A DNA stretch of 64,000 nt from Phorcus lineatus (lineage: Eukaryota; Mollusca; Gastropoda; Trochida; Trochidae). Numbering within the stretch: the first letter of the stretch is position 1; every line of letters begins with the position of its first letter. The position numbers were made by a program, and so were the translations under genes. The DNA lies in contig OV121081.1 of assembly GCA_921293015.1 (NCBI GenBank), forward strand, positions 76,277,022 through 76,341,021. The letters run 5' to 3'. Positions 26,146-39,976 of the stretch are shown one piece after another. The notes beneath the pieces are model-generated. The model worked only from the letters and a program-made list of their open reading frames with translations, had not been told where the DNA came from and ran no database searches.

Positions 26146-29100
26146 ATGGGGAAAAAGGACACTGTGCGGTTACGAAAGGGGACAGTTTCTAATAAAGAAG
26201 CAAGAAAACAACCAACAACAGATCGGTTAGTAGAGTTGTTGATAAACACTTCAATGTGAAATATGGGTCGGAAAAACAGATGTTTCCTTCTTAGAGTAGA
26301 AATATATTAAAATATGTATGTAACAATGTATTTAATGAGCTATATAACTATAAAAACACTGTAATGATATAGTATTATGATTTACTTTCCATCACCAAAA
26401 ACAAATTGAAATCAGATATCTTCTTTCATCATCATTCATTTGCCAATATCGTAGTAGCAAGTATGTATCACACATGTGATTCACGTAATATTAAAACCGT
26501 TTTATTGATGATCTTACTTCTATGGTTCATTGCTACGAAAATAGCTCAATCAAAGCACATTTCATCTTTGGCTATGTAACTACATATATAACATTTGTTT
26601 CACCGTGTTTATGCATTATCAAATAATACAACCAGAATCATTTGAAATGTGTTATGCTACAGAGACAATGATTGAATCATATATCCTCTAGGTCACATTC
26701 AAAATGGGCAAATGAATTTCATCTTGATCTCTGGCTCAGTTTGGCGGTTGTTAACTGGATATTCGACTTTGGAAGGCCAATAGCCGGGGTAGGTTTCATG
26801 AAAATGACAATTCGATAAGAAATAATTTCTCATAAATTGTTGCTTATAACCACAAGCTAATTGTGTTACAGTATGAAAAGTACAGAATTGTGATGAAGTA
26901 AATAGTACTCTCGAATATAGTTTGAAAAAAGGAATTTTAAGAATGTTTTTTGTGTTGAAAATGTCAGTATGTAAGTTAACGATTCCGATTTGTGAACACA
27001 CACCTTTCATATATCTTATATGTCGTATGAAGCCGTGTTATATATGCTAATAATATAATATAAAATGGCAGTATTTTTGTTTACGTCTGTTTACTGTTAC
27101 TATTATTTGCAATCCATTAAGACACTCAATCGTAACTTTTAACACTACTTTCGTGATATCATATTAATGGTACACTTTTTACAGTGGTATGTTCCCGTGG
27201 AGTGGTCTCCCCTTAATCTGCCCAGTATCGGAGACTATTTCCATATGGCGTACAACATCATTGTACCATTTTGTTTGTTAAAGGTAAGCATGCGTTCCCA
27301 TCATAGATTGCACACCTGTTGTATGATATGAGAACAATATAAACTATTGTTAATATAGGCACACTAACCTATGACGTGTTAAAACAAGGGCTATTAAAAT
27401 GCCAATATGGCAAATTGGACTCACAACAATACAGGTTATTAAAAAACTATCGGTGTTTAATAACTTCACTCGGCTTGCATAATGCATACAGAAAAACTCG
27501 TACATGTAACACTTGATAGTTCGTAATGATAGACGACAAAAATGCAGCTGTCGAATGTGGCTAATAACGTTAGCGATCTTTGATATATTACATCGTTTGT
27601 CAAGTTGTCATCATTAAACTTTATCATCTTTCCTATAGATTTCCAAACATTCATCCGAGCTTTTCATTTGCTTCTATGACAAAGGTGTTCCTTACATGAC
27701 AGTCAGAGATCATGTGTCAGTTTCGGAGAAAAAATTATATATAAAAAGAAATAACATTATCTTGTTGTTTTTCAGATATGAGATAAAACATCATCCATTA
27801 TTAAGTAATAAAACCGCTATACGTTGCTCCGCTTATCAAGTATATGCAACGTTTAACTTATTAATAATAGAAGTTGCGTTAGGTTTGATGCCGTTAAAGA
27901 TTATAAATGTCATTTTTACAGTTCATCTATGATATATTGATATATTCCAATACTCTTCTAAATGTATCAATCAAACTTACGCAGACAACAGTGATAGATA
28001 TGTCATTTACCTCGAAGTCTCTAAATTTTATAAGTAAAATAAAAGCCAACAGTACTAAATATAAACATTAATATTCGCTGTTCTCCCTTAATAAGTTTTA
28101 CGTCTTCGTGCGTCTCTCTGTAGAAAGTCCTAAAGAGCTTTTAAAGCTCATACGCAATACAACAAATACGGATGCGATCTTTTATCAGTAATACACCGTT
28201 TCTGAACTTTTCGCTCCCCTTTCTGGATATGCAAATATTCTTCATTCATTTCAGACTTCCGTTATAACTGTTGTTCTTCTCACACAAATATTTCCAATAG
28301 ACAGCTCTACAACTTCTTTCTGTACCCCAGCTCCAGGAGCGGAGTCCCCACAAGTTGTCTCCGAACATCACCTACCTGGCAGTCATTACCTTTGTAATGG
28401 GAGCCAGTATGCACCTGGTGGGAGACTCAGTAAATCACCGTCTTACTCACGTGGGCTACCATCAGCACATCTCTGTGCTCGACAACCCTATCATGAAGCA
28501 ACTCAAGCCACCGGAATTAGTACGTTCATTTTTACGAAAGGTTAAGGTTTGTTAAGGTTAAAGAGCATTTCGGTTTTACTAGTCAAGGGTGGAAACAAAA
28601 TATTAGTGTTAATCTTTACTTTATGTTTATCGCGACTCATGTTTGTGACCACAAAGTACATTTCGAAAAAAATATCGTGGAAATATACAATTTTCGTTTA
28701 ATGTCAAAAGATGCTTTAGGTCGACAAAGTTGTGTTTTATGTGATGATATTGTATTAAACAACTATTTTTTTCTATTTTTTTTTCTTCTGAAATTCGAGA
28801 AAGGTTTCGGTTTCTTTCTTGTGCGTTAAATACCAAGCCACTAACACTTTCAGCAGACGTTATCAACCATAGTTTGATATTCGCTTTATAACTATTCATA
28901 AACCATTTAACCTTGTATTGCCTTCAGTGTCATTTATTTTGGTTGATATTTAGGCCAACGGCCTATTATAACATACAATGTGAACAAAATAGAAAAACGT
29001 GATGTACATGCGTTAATATAGTTATGATTGATGATCATGCAATAAGATTTTCGCAATTCCATAGTATATTATGTTTGTACTTTTCTAATACATTGTTCAT

Positions 29101-30844
29101 TCTTATTTGACATTAATGCTATGGAATGATGTTTTGATGCTGTGGCGATATTGATGAATGGTTCTCTAATGTGTGAAAGTGGCTTAGAGTGAAGTAAAAC
29201 AATAATATCAATCTCTCCTAATTTACATATCCTCTATCCTTGCGTTCTATGCCATTAATCCTACCTGTTTATATTTATGTTGGGAGTGTTTCACAACGGC
29301 TAAAGTTCTAATTTTATTTATTTGTTGCGAATTTGATTACATGTACCCCTTTGGTTTCGAATCTAAGTTAAAAGGTTTTGCAATTTTAAAGTTTGGATAG
29401 TTTATCAAACCAATCTGATTTGATCACATCTTTCATTCTTTTTCTGAGTTCATTGATGGATAAGTGGATATTTTCTACCCCCTAATTTGCCTTAACACAC
29501 ATACATATCCATTACAAAATATGATGTTCCTAACCCTAGAAATCCCGTTGAATTTAGTGCCTTTCAACAAATACTTTCATTTTTATTGGGTTCGAGATTC
29601 ATTCAAATACTTCTCAATATACTGTTTATTTCTTTCAGGTAAAAATGTTTGAATTGTTGTATACATACGACGAGCACATAGGACATCTCATGTGGTAAGA
29701 AAATGAATTAGTCCTAGATTACGCTGATGCTATGCGAAAAAGTAACAGAGTTGGTAGTGCTATGAGTTCAGGTCTGCGTTACAAAAAGGAGTTAGTGTTT
29801 GGTCATGCGACTCTCAGTAACTATGTATCGAGTCTATTTAAGCCGTTTTCCGTAAAGCGACTGAATATATTATCTGTGGTATGAATCTATTGTAATAACA
29901 TTAACACCTACATATATGGCTCTATATCACACAATCACAATACTGAACAACTTTCTTTGGATTGTTTCATATATCGGTTATTTAATGTGGTACAACTCTC
30001 CGTCTTGATGTATCCAGTACTCATGTCACTATAAACAAGACAATCCTCTCCCGTTTCAGGTACATTCCATTTTTCTTCACACTATTTGTATATTTCCTGG
30101 GATGTTTCCAGAAGACGTCAAGAGGAAAGCTGGGTATCATTTGGTGGCTTCTCCTCGTTGCTAGCGCTGTATACTATTGGTAGGTACCATCTTTATTGAT
30201 GATCACTCACATGTTGTCTTCAGAAGGATGTAAACGTTGATTGCTGATTGATTGTTGATTGAGTTTTACACATGTTAGGGTCAGTTATAGTTAAGTATCA
30301 AGGATTTCCATACATCGCATCTTATTTCAAATCATATTGGTAGAAATAAGAACAGGCGAAGATTCAGGTACTTGTGTTGAATGTCATTTTCCGAACATTC
30401 TCATTTGCTTGATATGTAAATGGATTTTAAAATCAGCAACACTAACGAGGAGTAGTTGAGGAATACAATGATGTTGTAAAAGGTATAACGCAATGTCTAC
30501 GCTGATCGATGTGTGCTGTAAACCGTTCTGTTGCATTCACGTTTGTCTATGAAAAAACAATGAATGTCACATTATCTTTCAGGTACTTGGTAACTGAGGG
30601 TCAAATATTTAGCGTATATTTTCTTACTCTGATCGCCATGTTGGTAACCACTGCTTATAAACTAGCGGTTGGAGAGACACTAGACCAGAACGGGCTGTTC
30701 CTCTTGCATACCTTGACTTTGACCTTGGCATTGGTCATTGCGTGGGTTGCCTATTGGTGGAAGGATCCTATTCTGAGAGAGAAATATCCTGGATGGCTGT
30801 ATATACCTGAACCATGGTCAGTGTATTCCTTGTTCTATACGTGA
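26146..30844 (+). CDS. CLN6: CLN6 transmembrane ER protein, copy A (complete, seven exons)
   Basis: Exons 26146-26225, 26692-26788, 27185-27283, 28331-28519, 29639-29694, 30060-30179 and 30583-30844 encode 300 residues, close to the 311 of human CLN6, which also has seven exons. All junctions are GT-AG and in phase. Recognition motifs in order are [72 protein letters not shown] and [14 protein letters not shown]6 is a multi-pass ER membrane protein. With CLN8 it forms the EGRESS complex, which hands new lysosomal enzymes over for ER-to-Golgi transport; its loss causes neuronal ceroid lipofuscinosis in mammals. The short basic first exon ([12 protein letters not shown]) was chosen because it starts at an ATG, ends at a good donor in the required phase, and parallels exon 1 of copy B. 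The polar loop NHR, lost in copy B, is kept here. Confidence 0.93.
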
Positions 30845-30887
30845 GGGTGAATGTGTGAATGATAACCATTTCATATAGAAGTAATAG

Positions 30888-30898
30888 AATAAAATAAA
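30888..30898 (+). terminator. Polyadenylation signals of CLN6 copy A
   Basis: Two overlapping AATAAA hexamers (30888-30893 and 30893-30898) lie about 45 bp past the stop codon. Confidence 0.7.
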
Positions 30899-33300
30899 AC
30901 ATCCTATTACGAGTTTATTATTTTATTTGAAGAAATCTCATGAATGTGTGTGTGTTTTATATTTATATAAATATATATATACACACACACATATATATAT
31001 ATATACCTTACTTATATACATGTAAAGATTGCATGGACATGTAAAGAGAGCAATTTAAAAACGCCTTGTTTAAATTATACTCACGGGTTAAAGTTCAATG
31101 CTGTACTCGGATTGGAATAATGACAACCATTGAAGTACTTTATTCTCAAATAAACCAATGGGCCGTGTTTTTCAAATAATCATGATGTAACACAATCGTC
31201 ATACAAGTGAATACAATTTTATTATGTTTATGTTGTTGATGGAAAAATATTTTTATTCAAAAGTGTTAGTTTCCATGTCAAAATGTAAGGTTATGCTGAA
31301 ATCACTCACATCATAGGCGAATACGGGATTTTCTTTTGGGGTGCGCACCATTCGTGTCACAAGCACAACTTTTGAAATAGGTACTTTTGATAAAAGAATG
31401 AGTATCCAAAGGATAACACACATTAGCTGAACAACTGAATCTAAGTTCCATGCTTTACACTTTTCTTATATTTCTACAATGTATGAAAGTTATAACTCCT
31501 TACACTTTCCTTGTATATATTTAACATGTATGAGAATTACGATAAAGTTGATAGGGGTGCGCACCTCCGCACCCACCCTCTGGATCTGCAAAAAACATTT
31601 ACCTAGCTAGTGAAGCAAGCTGCATATAGCAACAGTTGCCTGGTATCATTAACCAACTTGATTCATAATTATTGATATAAAACAAAAAACGTTTAGATCA
31701 GTTAACAATTCCTCACACAAACCAACTGACAGAAACATAACAAAATAGCATATGAATACCTCTTTTAGATACTCATGTTTGATTGATCGTTACAATTAGG
31801 GAATGTGTTAAAATAGCTATACCTTTACATTGTATGACGCCGTCCCTGGTCTGTGATAGTAAACTATCATCCTAGTATAGCAAACTGCACATGTTCACGT
31901 GTAAACTAGGTTTACAGACAAGAAGGGTATCTTGGAACTAGACTATTACATTCTTTAAACAAAAGTTTATTTCAAGAAGATTTTATTTTTGTGAATTAAA
32001 GAGTTATCGTCTTTCGCAATAACTTGAAGTAAAGTACCTGATGATGTTGTACATGGAAATTTAATGATAGTTTGAGATGCTATAAATCAGGAGACAAGAA
32101 TAATTGACAACAAAGGCATATAAACAGCAGGCAGAGACATTTATAACCTTGCTATCTATTGATGACAGTTACTTACGCAGTAATCTATGTACACATTTAC
32201 GTCAACAAACCAGGTTCGAAATTAGTGTGTAGCCATAACTTTGTTAGCCTTATCCTTACTCAAATATATTCAGTTTGGTAATGAAAGACGTTTTTAGATG
32301 CCATTTTTAATGGATCGCTTAGATCTATCTGGCCACAAACCAGTGAATACATGACTGGTCACATGCCCTTTTTGTGACGTCATAAACAGAATCATTGCAA
32401 TCTATACATCTATCGTAACAATATCACAGCGCCACTCTCTACAGTCTGTTTATTACGTCACACCCGCGTGAATGTTATGGCCCCTAGCCCAGGTGGGTTT
32501 TTCACAGCCGATAATTACGCTGTCTGAATTAAAGGCTCATTAAAGGTGTTTATTGGACAAATTAACAAACATCAAGCCCAGTTCTTATTTTGTTGAAAAA
32601 TCTTTGAACGAAAATCAGGATATGATAAAGTAGAGGTTAGCGGTTGTTTAATGGAACACGAAAAAAGTGACCGAGTCCAACTTGATTGCATGAACAGTCA
32701 ATATTGAGTCATTCGAGCTATGTAACTTCTTCGTGCTATCTGTAACACTAAATTCAAGTATGATAATTATATCAATCCCAATATGAAGGTGATAAAATCA
32801 TGACACGTAAAACTCAAATTCAAAAATTACAATAACCAAAAGTGTATCGAATTATGTTGGATATGGATCATTTCACCAGCTGAAACAGTTAACCAAATAA
32901 GGTCATATATTTTATTTCAACAAACATTCTGCAAAGACAATACTAAACAAAGATTGCATAAAACTGGAAAATCAAGTAATAGATGAATTGACAACTTCAA
33001 GGTAAAACTAATTCACAAGGTGACAATTTTGTGGAATAGAGTGAATCTTGGACTATGACTGTTGCATTTTATAGGCGTCCATTTTTGCCTATGAAGTACT
33101 TTGCCGATTGTTTCATCAAAACAATTTCACGAACCAGTGACTTAGTGTCTTTGACATGCTATCCCTTTCAAATAGACACTAAATAATCTAATATGAATTA
33201 TTTAGTATGAATTATTTTGATACATTATAAATATGATATATTTGACTCTGTGTAACTTATTGAATGTTTAGATCACGACATTAACGAAGATCATTACCTG
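30899..33300. other. Spacer between the CLN6 copies
   Basis: Contains a mixed (TA)n/(CA)n tract at about 30966-31012. GGGGTGCGCACC-type motifs at about 31338 and 31554 look like fragments of an unidentified repeat. No coding exon is recognised. Confidence 0.45.
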
Positions 33301-33307
33301 AAATTGA

Positions 33308-33633
33308 TTGCCAATTCAGACTCAAATTTTCAGACTCAGTCTGTTTGTCCAGTGTGTAATCACTGCACCTTATGCTGATCTCATGCTGTTTGAATTAACG
33401 AAAAGGAAGACGTGTTTTGGAAAACGGTCATTCTCATATAGAACAGCCAAACTGTTGAATGAGCTACCAAGAACACTAAAAGACATAAACTCTATAACCA
33501 CCTTTAAAATGTATCTTGAAACCTAACTTTTTAGACTCCATTACAGACTTTGACTTTTCATTGTTGTGTAGCGCTTTGAGTGGGCACCTTCTCTCCGGAA
33601 TTAGGCGCTCTGTAAATGTACATTTTTTCATTA
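33308..33633 (+). mobile_element. 3' end of a CR1/L2-like LINE
   Basis: The frame 33308-33526 ends with the typical LINE C-terminus GKRSFSYRTAKLLNELP followed by TTFKMYLET. Downstream, AGCGCTTTGAG (about 33570) and TTAGGCGCTCTGTAAATG (about 33601) form the short stem seen in the 3' untranslated tail of CR1/L2-like elements. Only this 3' stub is present, as expected of 5' truncation on insertion. It lies between the CLN6 genes. Confidence 0.75.
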
Positions 33634-34287
33634 CTACCCAGGTTTTCAAAGTTACAATTCTGATAAATGACCTTACAAGTTATCTAGTTGGCAAATGCTG
33701 TTAGTACATGATGTTACTTATTCACTGCACATTGAATAAAGTTATTGTTAGATACATTGTGAAATTAAGGGTTATGGGCGTTGAATATATTCGGATGTCT
33801 ATATCATGTAGGTTCCAAATTTGGTGTATTTGAATAAATCATGACAGTAAGTTTATAGCATTTTATTCTTAAAAGGCACGATTTTATCGTCTCATAAAAT
33901 CTTGCTGTGTATGAAGGTAGAACAAATTCTTAGATACACCGCATGAGGTATCTGTTGTTCAGCGTAAAACAATATAGTCAAAGTTGATTAAGATCTTTAC
34001 AAGACACAAAATAGTAGTCCAGTAAATGTAAATGAAGAGTATCAGGTGTGTCAAACTCAATGTGTTCGCGACAAATACTGATTACCATTATTTACAATAC
34101 AATACGCACAAACAGTGTGAGCGCTATATATACATGTAGCCCACAACGTTATAGGCGGGGTTTAATGATTGCGTCGAGGAGATTACCCTAAGCCACTCAT
34201 GTCTAAAACGATTACGGGTTGAAGTGCTACACATTTCAAAAGCTAGGCAAAAAATCTAACGAGAGCAGTTTGACGGCGTTCAAATAA

Positions 34288-34312
34288 AGGAGAGAGAGAG
34301 AGAGAGAGGGGG
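34288..34312. repeat. (GA)n microsatellite
   Basis: A short GAGA run ends in a G-tract. It lies in the spacer upstream of CLN6 copy B. Confidence 0.85.
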
Positions 34313-34845
34313 GAGAAAGACATAGAGCGAGTGTTAAAGAGCAAGTGTTATAGACATAAATAGAGAGATCTGTATATTAGATGTGAGCCTGTGGTATCAA
34401 TATAGCTAATGCTATCATTACAGTTAATCCAGTCCATCATATTATAGAACGGGGTATACAGAGATATTTCCATGAATGAAATGAAATACCAAATATTACA
34501 TAACTATGAAAACACACATAAACATTTGAAATTGCTTTTTGCTTGCAACTGTGCTTTTCCTCATGTACTAGAATATAAAAAGTTAAATCTCGTGCTTTTC
34601 AATAACCACGTCCATGTATAGACTCTTGATCAAACAAATATCGACCACATACTGTTTTCATCCTATATTAAGCTTCACCCTCCATTACAGCAGTAGCTCA
34701 TGCCTGACTGATCTGGTGGGGGTAAATAGCTTATTGAATTTTGAAAATAACCCTCTAGTAACCAACAAAGAAATAAAATGCCTTTGTTGACGATGCAGAT
34801 ATGCCCTGAGCGTTTTCAATGGAAAACACCTGTAGAAACCTGTAA

Positions 34846-34851
34846 CACGTG
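34846..34851 (+). promoter_or_regulatory. CACGTG E-box upstream of CLN6 copy B
   Basis: ACACGTGG lies 91 bp before the ATG of copy B. It matches the motif and spacing of the E-box before copy A, in sequence that is otherwise not obviously alike. It is a candidate MiT/TFEB-type site. Confidence 0.45.
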
Positions 34852-34936
34852 GGTATGTGCATTGACTGTTTGCTAAGGAAGTATTAAGTGCAAGTGCGAC
34901 AAGGGACCTTGGCTAATGTTGAAGCAAGGAGACAAA

Positions 34937-37900
34937 ATGGCGGAGAAATACTTGTTGAGGAAGAGAGAAAGTAAATTCGCCCGAAAGGAAGAATTAACCG
35001 CGAGTAGAGCAAGGTTGGTTGACTCTCTTCGATCTCTATGTTTAATGGAACAACACGGATGCGTGACTGAATAACCTAAATAATGTTTATAAATATGTAT
35101 AATATTATGTTTTTCTTGTGTGTATATATATCGTGTAGTAGTCCTCATTTTGTTTACATGATGTCACATTAAAAGTGGCAAGAAAAGAAAGAAGCCTTGC
35201 CCCCGTCCAGAGGCCCCAAACATCTTGGTTGTCAAAATAACCTATGTAAATCGCATGAATGAATATCTATCACATTGAACATATTGCATACGTGTTTATC
35301 TGTTGTGATATTTACCCCGTGTGTTACAGCGCTATTGAGAAACGAAAGAAAGAAACATTTCATCTCGACCTATGGCTGACCCTGGCATTCACAAACTGGG
35401 TTCTGGATTTCGGCAGACCGATAGCAGCGGTATGTGACGTCGTTGTGTTCATTGTACTTACCGTAAAACCTCTGGTAATGCTTAACAGCTGTCATCAATC
35501 TAAAACACCGATTTGATTCATCAATCAGTCATCAAAGCAGGCTATTACGCAAACCTTTGTGTAAAAATAAGTGAATGTGTGTTTTATTAGATTATGACCA
35601 AATTTGTTATTGTGAAAGTTGTAGTTTAACTTCGTGCTTTGAGGTGATTAATATGCCTACATTGTATATAGGGAATATTCAAAGAAAAGGAGATCTTTGT
35701 GTTTCTTTGCGATTTACTTTACGACGTTTAAAAGCAGATGATTATCTATGTCGGAAGGCTTTGACCCGGCAATTAATGAAGGAAGGCGATCATTCATATT
35801 TTACAGAGACCCTTTAGCATATTGGCGTGATTCATATGGTATGACATACATATCGTGACGTACAACAAATGTACATGTACAACCATGTGGAAGATACAAA
35901 CTATTCTCAGAATCGTGGCCACATGTGTTTGATATTGACTTGATATAAAGTAGAATGACGTGGTATGATTAGAGATGACATGACCCCAGTTGACTCAAGA
36001 ATAGAACATGACCTCATTTGACATATCACTGTTCTACTCATCCGTGTCACTATGATTTGCTTGACCTGTTTTTCTTCCTTAGGCGATAAGTTATGATGTA
36101 TGTAATGAGCTGACAGAGATGGTCCGACCTAGATATATAACACTATTCGAGGATAGTATAAAATATAAGAGATCATATGCGCTCATATGATAATATCTGA
36201 AATGAGTTGGAATGATTTGACCTCATTATATAACAAGATTCTGGTATAATATTTTAGAGATATCATGACATGACTGACATGGCATTATATGGTATTAGCT
36301 AGTAGGATATTCCTTGACTTCGATAAAAGGTAAAAATGCAGGGAGAGTAGCTTTAATCCACGCAGTTCTCGACACTATCGTTGAAAATGTTAGTTGGCTC
36401 GGCAACTTTGTCTGCAAAAGAGAACTTTTCTACATTTAGAGCAATTTGGGAGCAATTCTACACTAAATTCAGCGCAATGCCACCCTTGCTTCGATAGTTC
36501 CAGCCGGAGATTGCAGGTTTCACAGGTAGTCACAATCAATAGTGTGGCGGGATTTCTTACTTCAATAATACCAGCAGCCGTAACTGAAATACTCTTTAAA
36601 ACGGCGCTAAACCCAAAATCACCCCAACCAGCGCAATAGGTAATATTTGAATAGAATATTCTATAACCAATTTCAATTCCTTTACAGATGTATATACCTG
36701 CTGCATGGATCCCAGCAACCCTTCCAGGTATCGGGGACGTGTTTCACATGATCTACAACATAATCATCCCACTCTGCATCCTCAAGGTTAGCATATGTTG
36801 TAATCTGAGTAACAAAACGCGACTGAAACTGAATTACATAAAGTCTCCAGAAGTTTTACAACATAACACAATATCTGTTCATGTTTCTGAAAAATACGCC
36901 TTCACAGAAGATGTTGTTTTATAATCTTCCTCAACTAGACAAGATAGTAGAGTCAAAAAGGACTATTTTGTGTCGTTCTAGGGCGTGCCACTGTAATAAT
37001 GCGTTGGAAATTCAGGCCAAAGAAGGTCATGTATGTCGATAAAAAATTATGTTAATGAAATTTCTACATTTCATAATTGTTTGACTTATATTCAAAAGAC
37101 CATTTTGAAAAAGCGATTTCTGAATCCTTAGTCTATCTAAACACATATAAGATTAAAGAAACACAACTATTTTACTATTATGTGGTAAATTGTGAGTAGT
37201 TCTTTACAAAACATTTGCCTATCCCAAATATTCAAGGTCATGGGGTATCGTATTTGAATGATCTTAACGCTGTATTAGTTGCTTTGACCCAAATTCAAAA
37301 TTTGATCGACCCTCATCCCACACGATGGGAAAATTTTACTTTACATATCTTCCTTATTCAAACAGAAGGCTTAATAATTCTGTATTTGTTAATGTGTTCG
37401 TCAGCAACTTCCGTGTCATCATTTACATTTAAAGTAAAGTTGAATTACAAACACGTACATACGTTGAAAGTATATAGGGATAGTAGTTATTATACAACAC
37501 TGAAGGGCAACACATTATTTTGTTATTTGATATTTTATTTCTTTGCGTCCATTAGGCAGTGGGGAAAGATACTTTGACTATCATGCATATATTTTTTCCA
37601 TAAAAAACTACTTCAAACCATCGCCTTTCCCATACCATATTTTGTACATTGTCGTTTCCGCTCGGGATGTAACAAAATTAAAACTCTTATCGTAAACATG
37701 TGGGTATACATATTTTCAAGAATTATGATATAAACTGTTCTTCAAGCTTCAAGAGCGATGTCGTCTAAAGCAATCTCAGACAAGCACCATCACTCACGTG
37801 TGTATCCTGGTCTTCGTGATGGGAGCTACTATACACCTAGTAGGAGACTCCATACAGTGTAACCTCATCCGGGCCGGCTACCAGTCTCACCTGTCTGTCA

Positions 37901-39724
37901 GAGACAACCCACTCATCAAACAACTCAACTCATCAAGGATGGTAACATCAATGTTGTAACTGACTATTTGTGCATCATTACGACAAGAAAGTGTTTATAA
38001 AGTCTCAAGTAAAGCCTATGTAAACCTATGAAACATGTACACAATGATGCAATTGCATGCGATGCGAGGAAAGCAGATTATGCTCTCTCAACTTATCGTG
38101 GTTAACTGTTCAAGTTTATGTTCATATTTCAATGATAGTGTGAGAACGATAAACGTGTAATTATGTAACACCATGCTTATAATTCTGCCGATTTTGGCAT
38201 TCATGACAAATGCTTTTAACTAGGTATCATCCAATTCATCTACGATCGAATCTATTTTTGTAAAACAAATGCCAATGCCATGCAAGTCACATCATTTATA
38301 CTTTCACATTGTTATTGTTTTCATTAAGATAAATATTTGTGTAATTCTCTTTTCGTAAGATTAAACAGTGAAACCTTATATTTTCAGGTGGAAATATTCG
38401 AGCTTGTACACAATTATGATGAAATAATTGGCCATTTTATGTGGTAAGTCTACGAATACATCTGAAATTTACCAACACGAAAGGAAACTGAAACAGTGTA
38501 ATATGTAAACTTCCCTGGATGACATTTCTAACTTTCCGATGCTTGCTGATATTTTCTTTCTCCTTTCAGGTATACACCGTTCTTCATTGTTTTCTTGTTA
38601 TACTTCAAACAATGTTTCACAACTGAAGGATCCCATGACAACAGTTTTCTCTTTGTCTTCCTTGTTTTTCTCAACGGGATTTATCACTGGTAGGAGTTTG
38701 TGATAATCTTTTCTTCACGTTGACGAAACATGATCTCAATGAAGGAGTTAATAATTAGTTCCTTTTAATTTCATTAAAGTTTTACAAGTTTTATTTTTTC
38801 GTCAGTCAATTCTGCATGCCAAGGTGTAAATGATTTTATGTTTGATATTAATTCACTGAGATACAGATATGAAGCGATATAGGTAAAAAAAGGTTTAATG
38901 TGACGATATATTTTGATTTGGTGATCATGTGAGAGATTTAGTGTAGATTTCGTATCATAAAAGAATAATGATTTGGTTTGAAATGAGAAGAGGTGATAAT
39001 ATGGTGGTATCAAACAAAAGGTTCCAATAAATACTTTCGTACCACGCATAATATTCTGTTTTATTTTTGCCATCATTAGGAAAGATATATCGTAGGTATG
39101 AGTTTACAGTACAATGTGCTTAAGTTCTAAAGAGACAGTAGTATCAATAAATGGGAATGAAAGACGAAAAAGCTTCACGGTCGCTTTAAGAATCAAGCCT
39201 TGTTGCAGAGAACTTACCTAATATTCAACAATTTCTTTTCTGTCATTTTGTCAGTATCCAAGTCTACTTAGCGATATAGCATGTATTTTCGCCTACAAAA
39301 TGGCTATCCAAGAGCGTTATTAATATAGGCCTATCATCGGCGTAAGTTCCCCTAAAATATCAAACTCATTGCTTAATGGCAATAAAAAGTTCAACTCATT
39401 TTGGCAGAACTTCAACGTATCGTTTGAGAGACATGAAACATTAATTCTATGTATATCCATTTCAGGTACCTGGTCACTGAAGCTCAAGTTTTTATCGTTT
39501 TTCTGCCAACACTCGTTACCATGACGATAATGACATTACATAAGGTTCGTCAAGGCAAAACACTGGACTCAAATGGATTGTACTTGTTGTATTCATATCT
39601 GTTGTCAATGACTCTTATTGCATTATGGGTAATTTACTTATGGAATGACCCTGTCTTACGAAAGAAGTACTCTGGATGGGTGTATGTACCGGAACCATGG
39701 ACGGTGTTTTTGAAAACAAAGTGA
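34937..39724 (+). CDS. CLN6: CLN6 paralogue, copy B (complete, seven exons)
   Basis: Exons 34937-35013, 35330-35429, 36688-36786, 37747-37941, 38388-38443, 38570-38689 and 39466-39724 encode 301 residues. Every intron has the same phase as in copy A, and exons 3, 5 and 6 have identical lengths (99, 56 and 120 nt). Motifs include [70 protein letters not shown] and YVPEPW. Exon 1 (ATG in AAAATGGCG) encodes a basic start, [14 protein letters not shown], and ends at AG|GTTGGT in the phase exon 2 needs. The highly conserved NHRL after GDS(V/I) is replaced by QCNL. The segment before YLVTEAQ is also much diverged ([11 protein letters not shown]). It may be a sub- or neofunctionalised ER protein. 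No stop or frameshift breaks it. Confidence 0.92.
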
Positions 39725-39970
39725 ATAAAGATCTAATTACAGAGATTCCTAAACACTATTATCATGTATATGTACGAGTCTTTATTCCGCGGAAAAATCA
39801 GTTAAAACCAGTGTTGACACACATATGAATTGTTTTCTTCATCAATGTCCAATGTTAAACATATCGGGAAATGTGTGCCCAAAATAACTGAGTCTTGTTA
39901 TGAAATAATAACCAATTCCTATAGTTTGACACTACATCTAGATGTACGGTATGTATTTGGTAATGCTGAG

Positions 39971-39976
39971 AATAAA
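39971..39976 (+). terminator. Polyadenylation signal of CLN6 copy B
   Basis: AATAAA lies 247 bp after the stop codon. Another AATAAA overlaps the stop codon itself (39724-39729) but is probably too close to be the main signal. Confidence 0.5.

Noticed and set aside
34873..35148. 91-codon minus-strand frame
   Set aside because: It overlaps exon 1 of CLN6 copy B on the opposite strand and has no family resemblance.
36394..36639. 81-codon plus-strand frame in a CLN6 copy B intron
   Set aside because: It is skipped by the phase-matched exons and has no counterpart in copy A.
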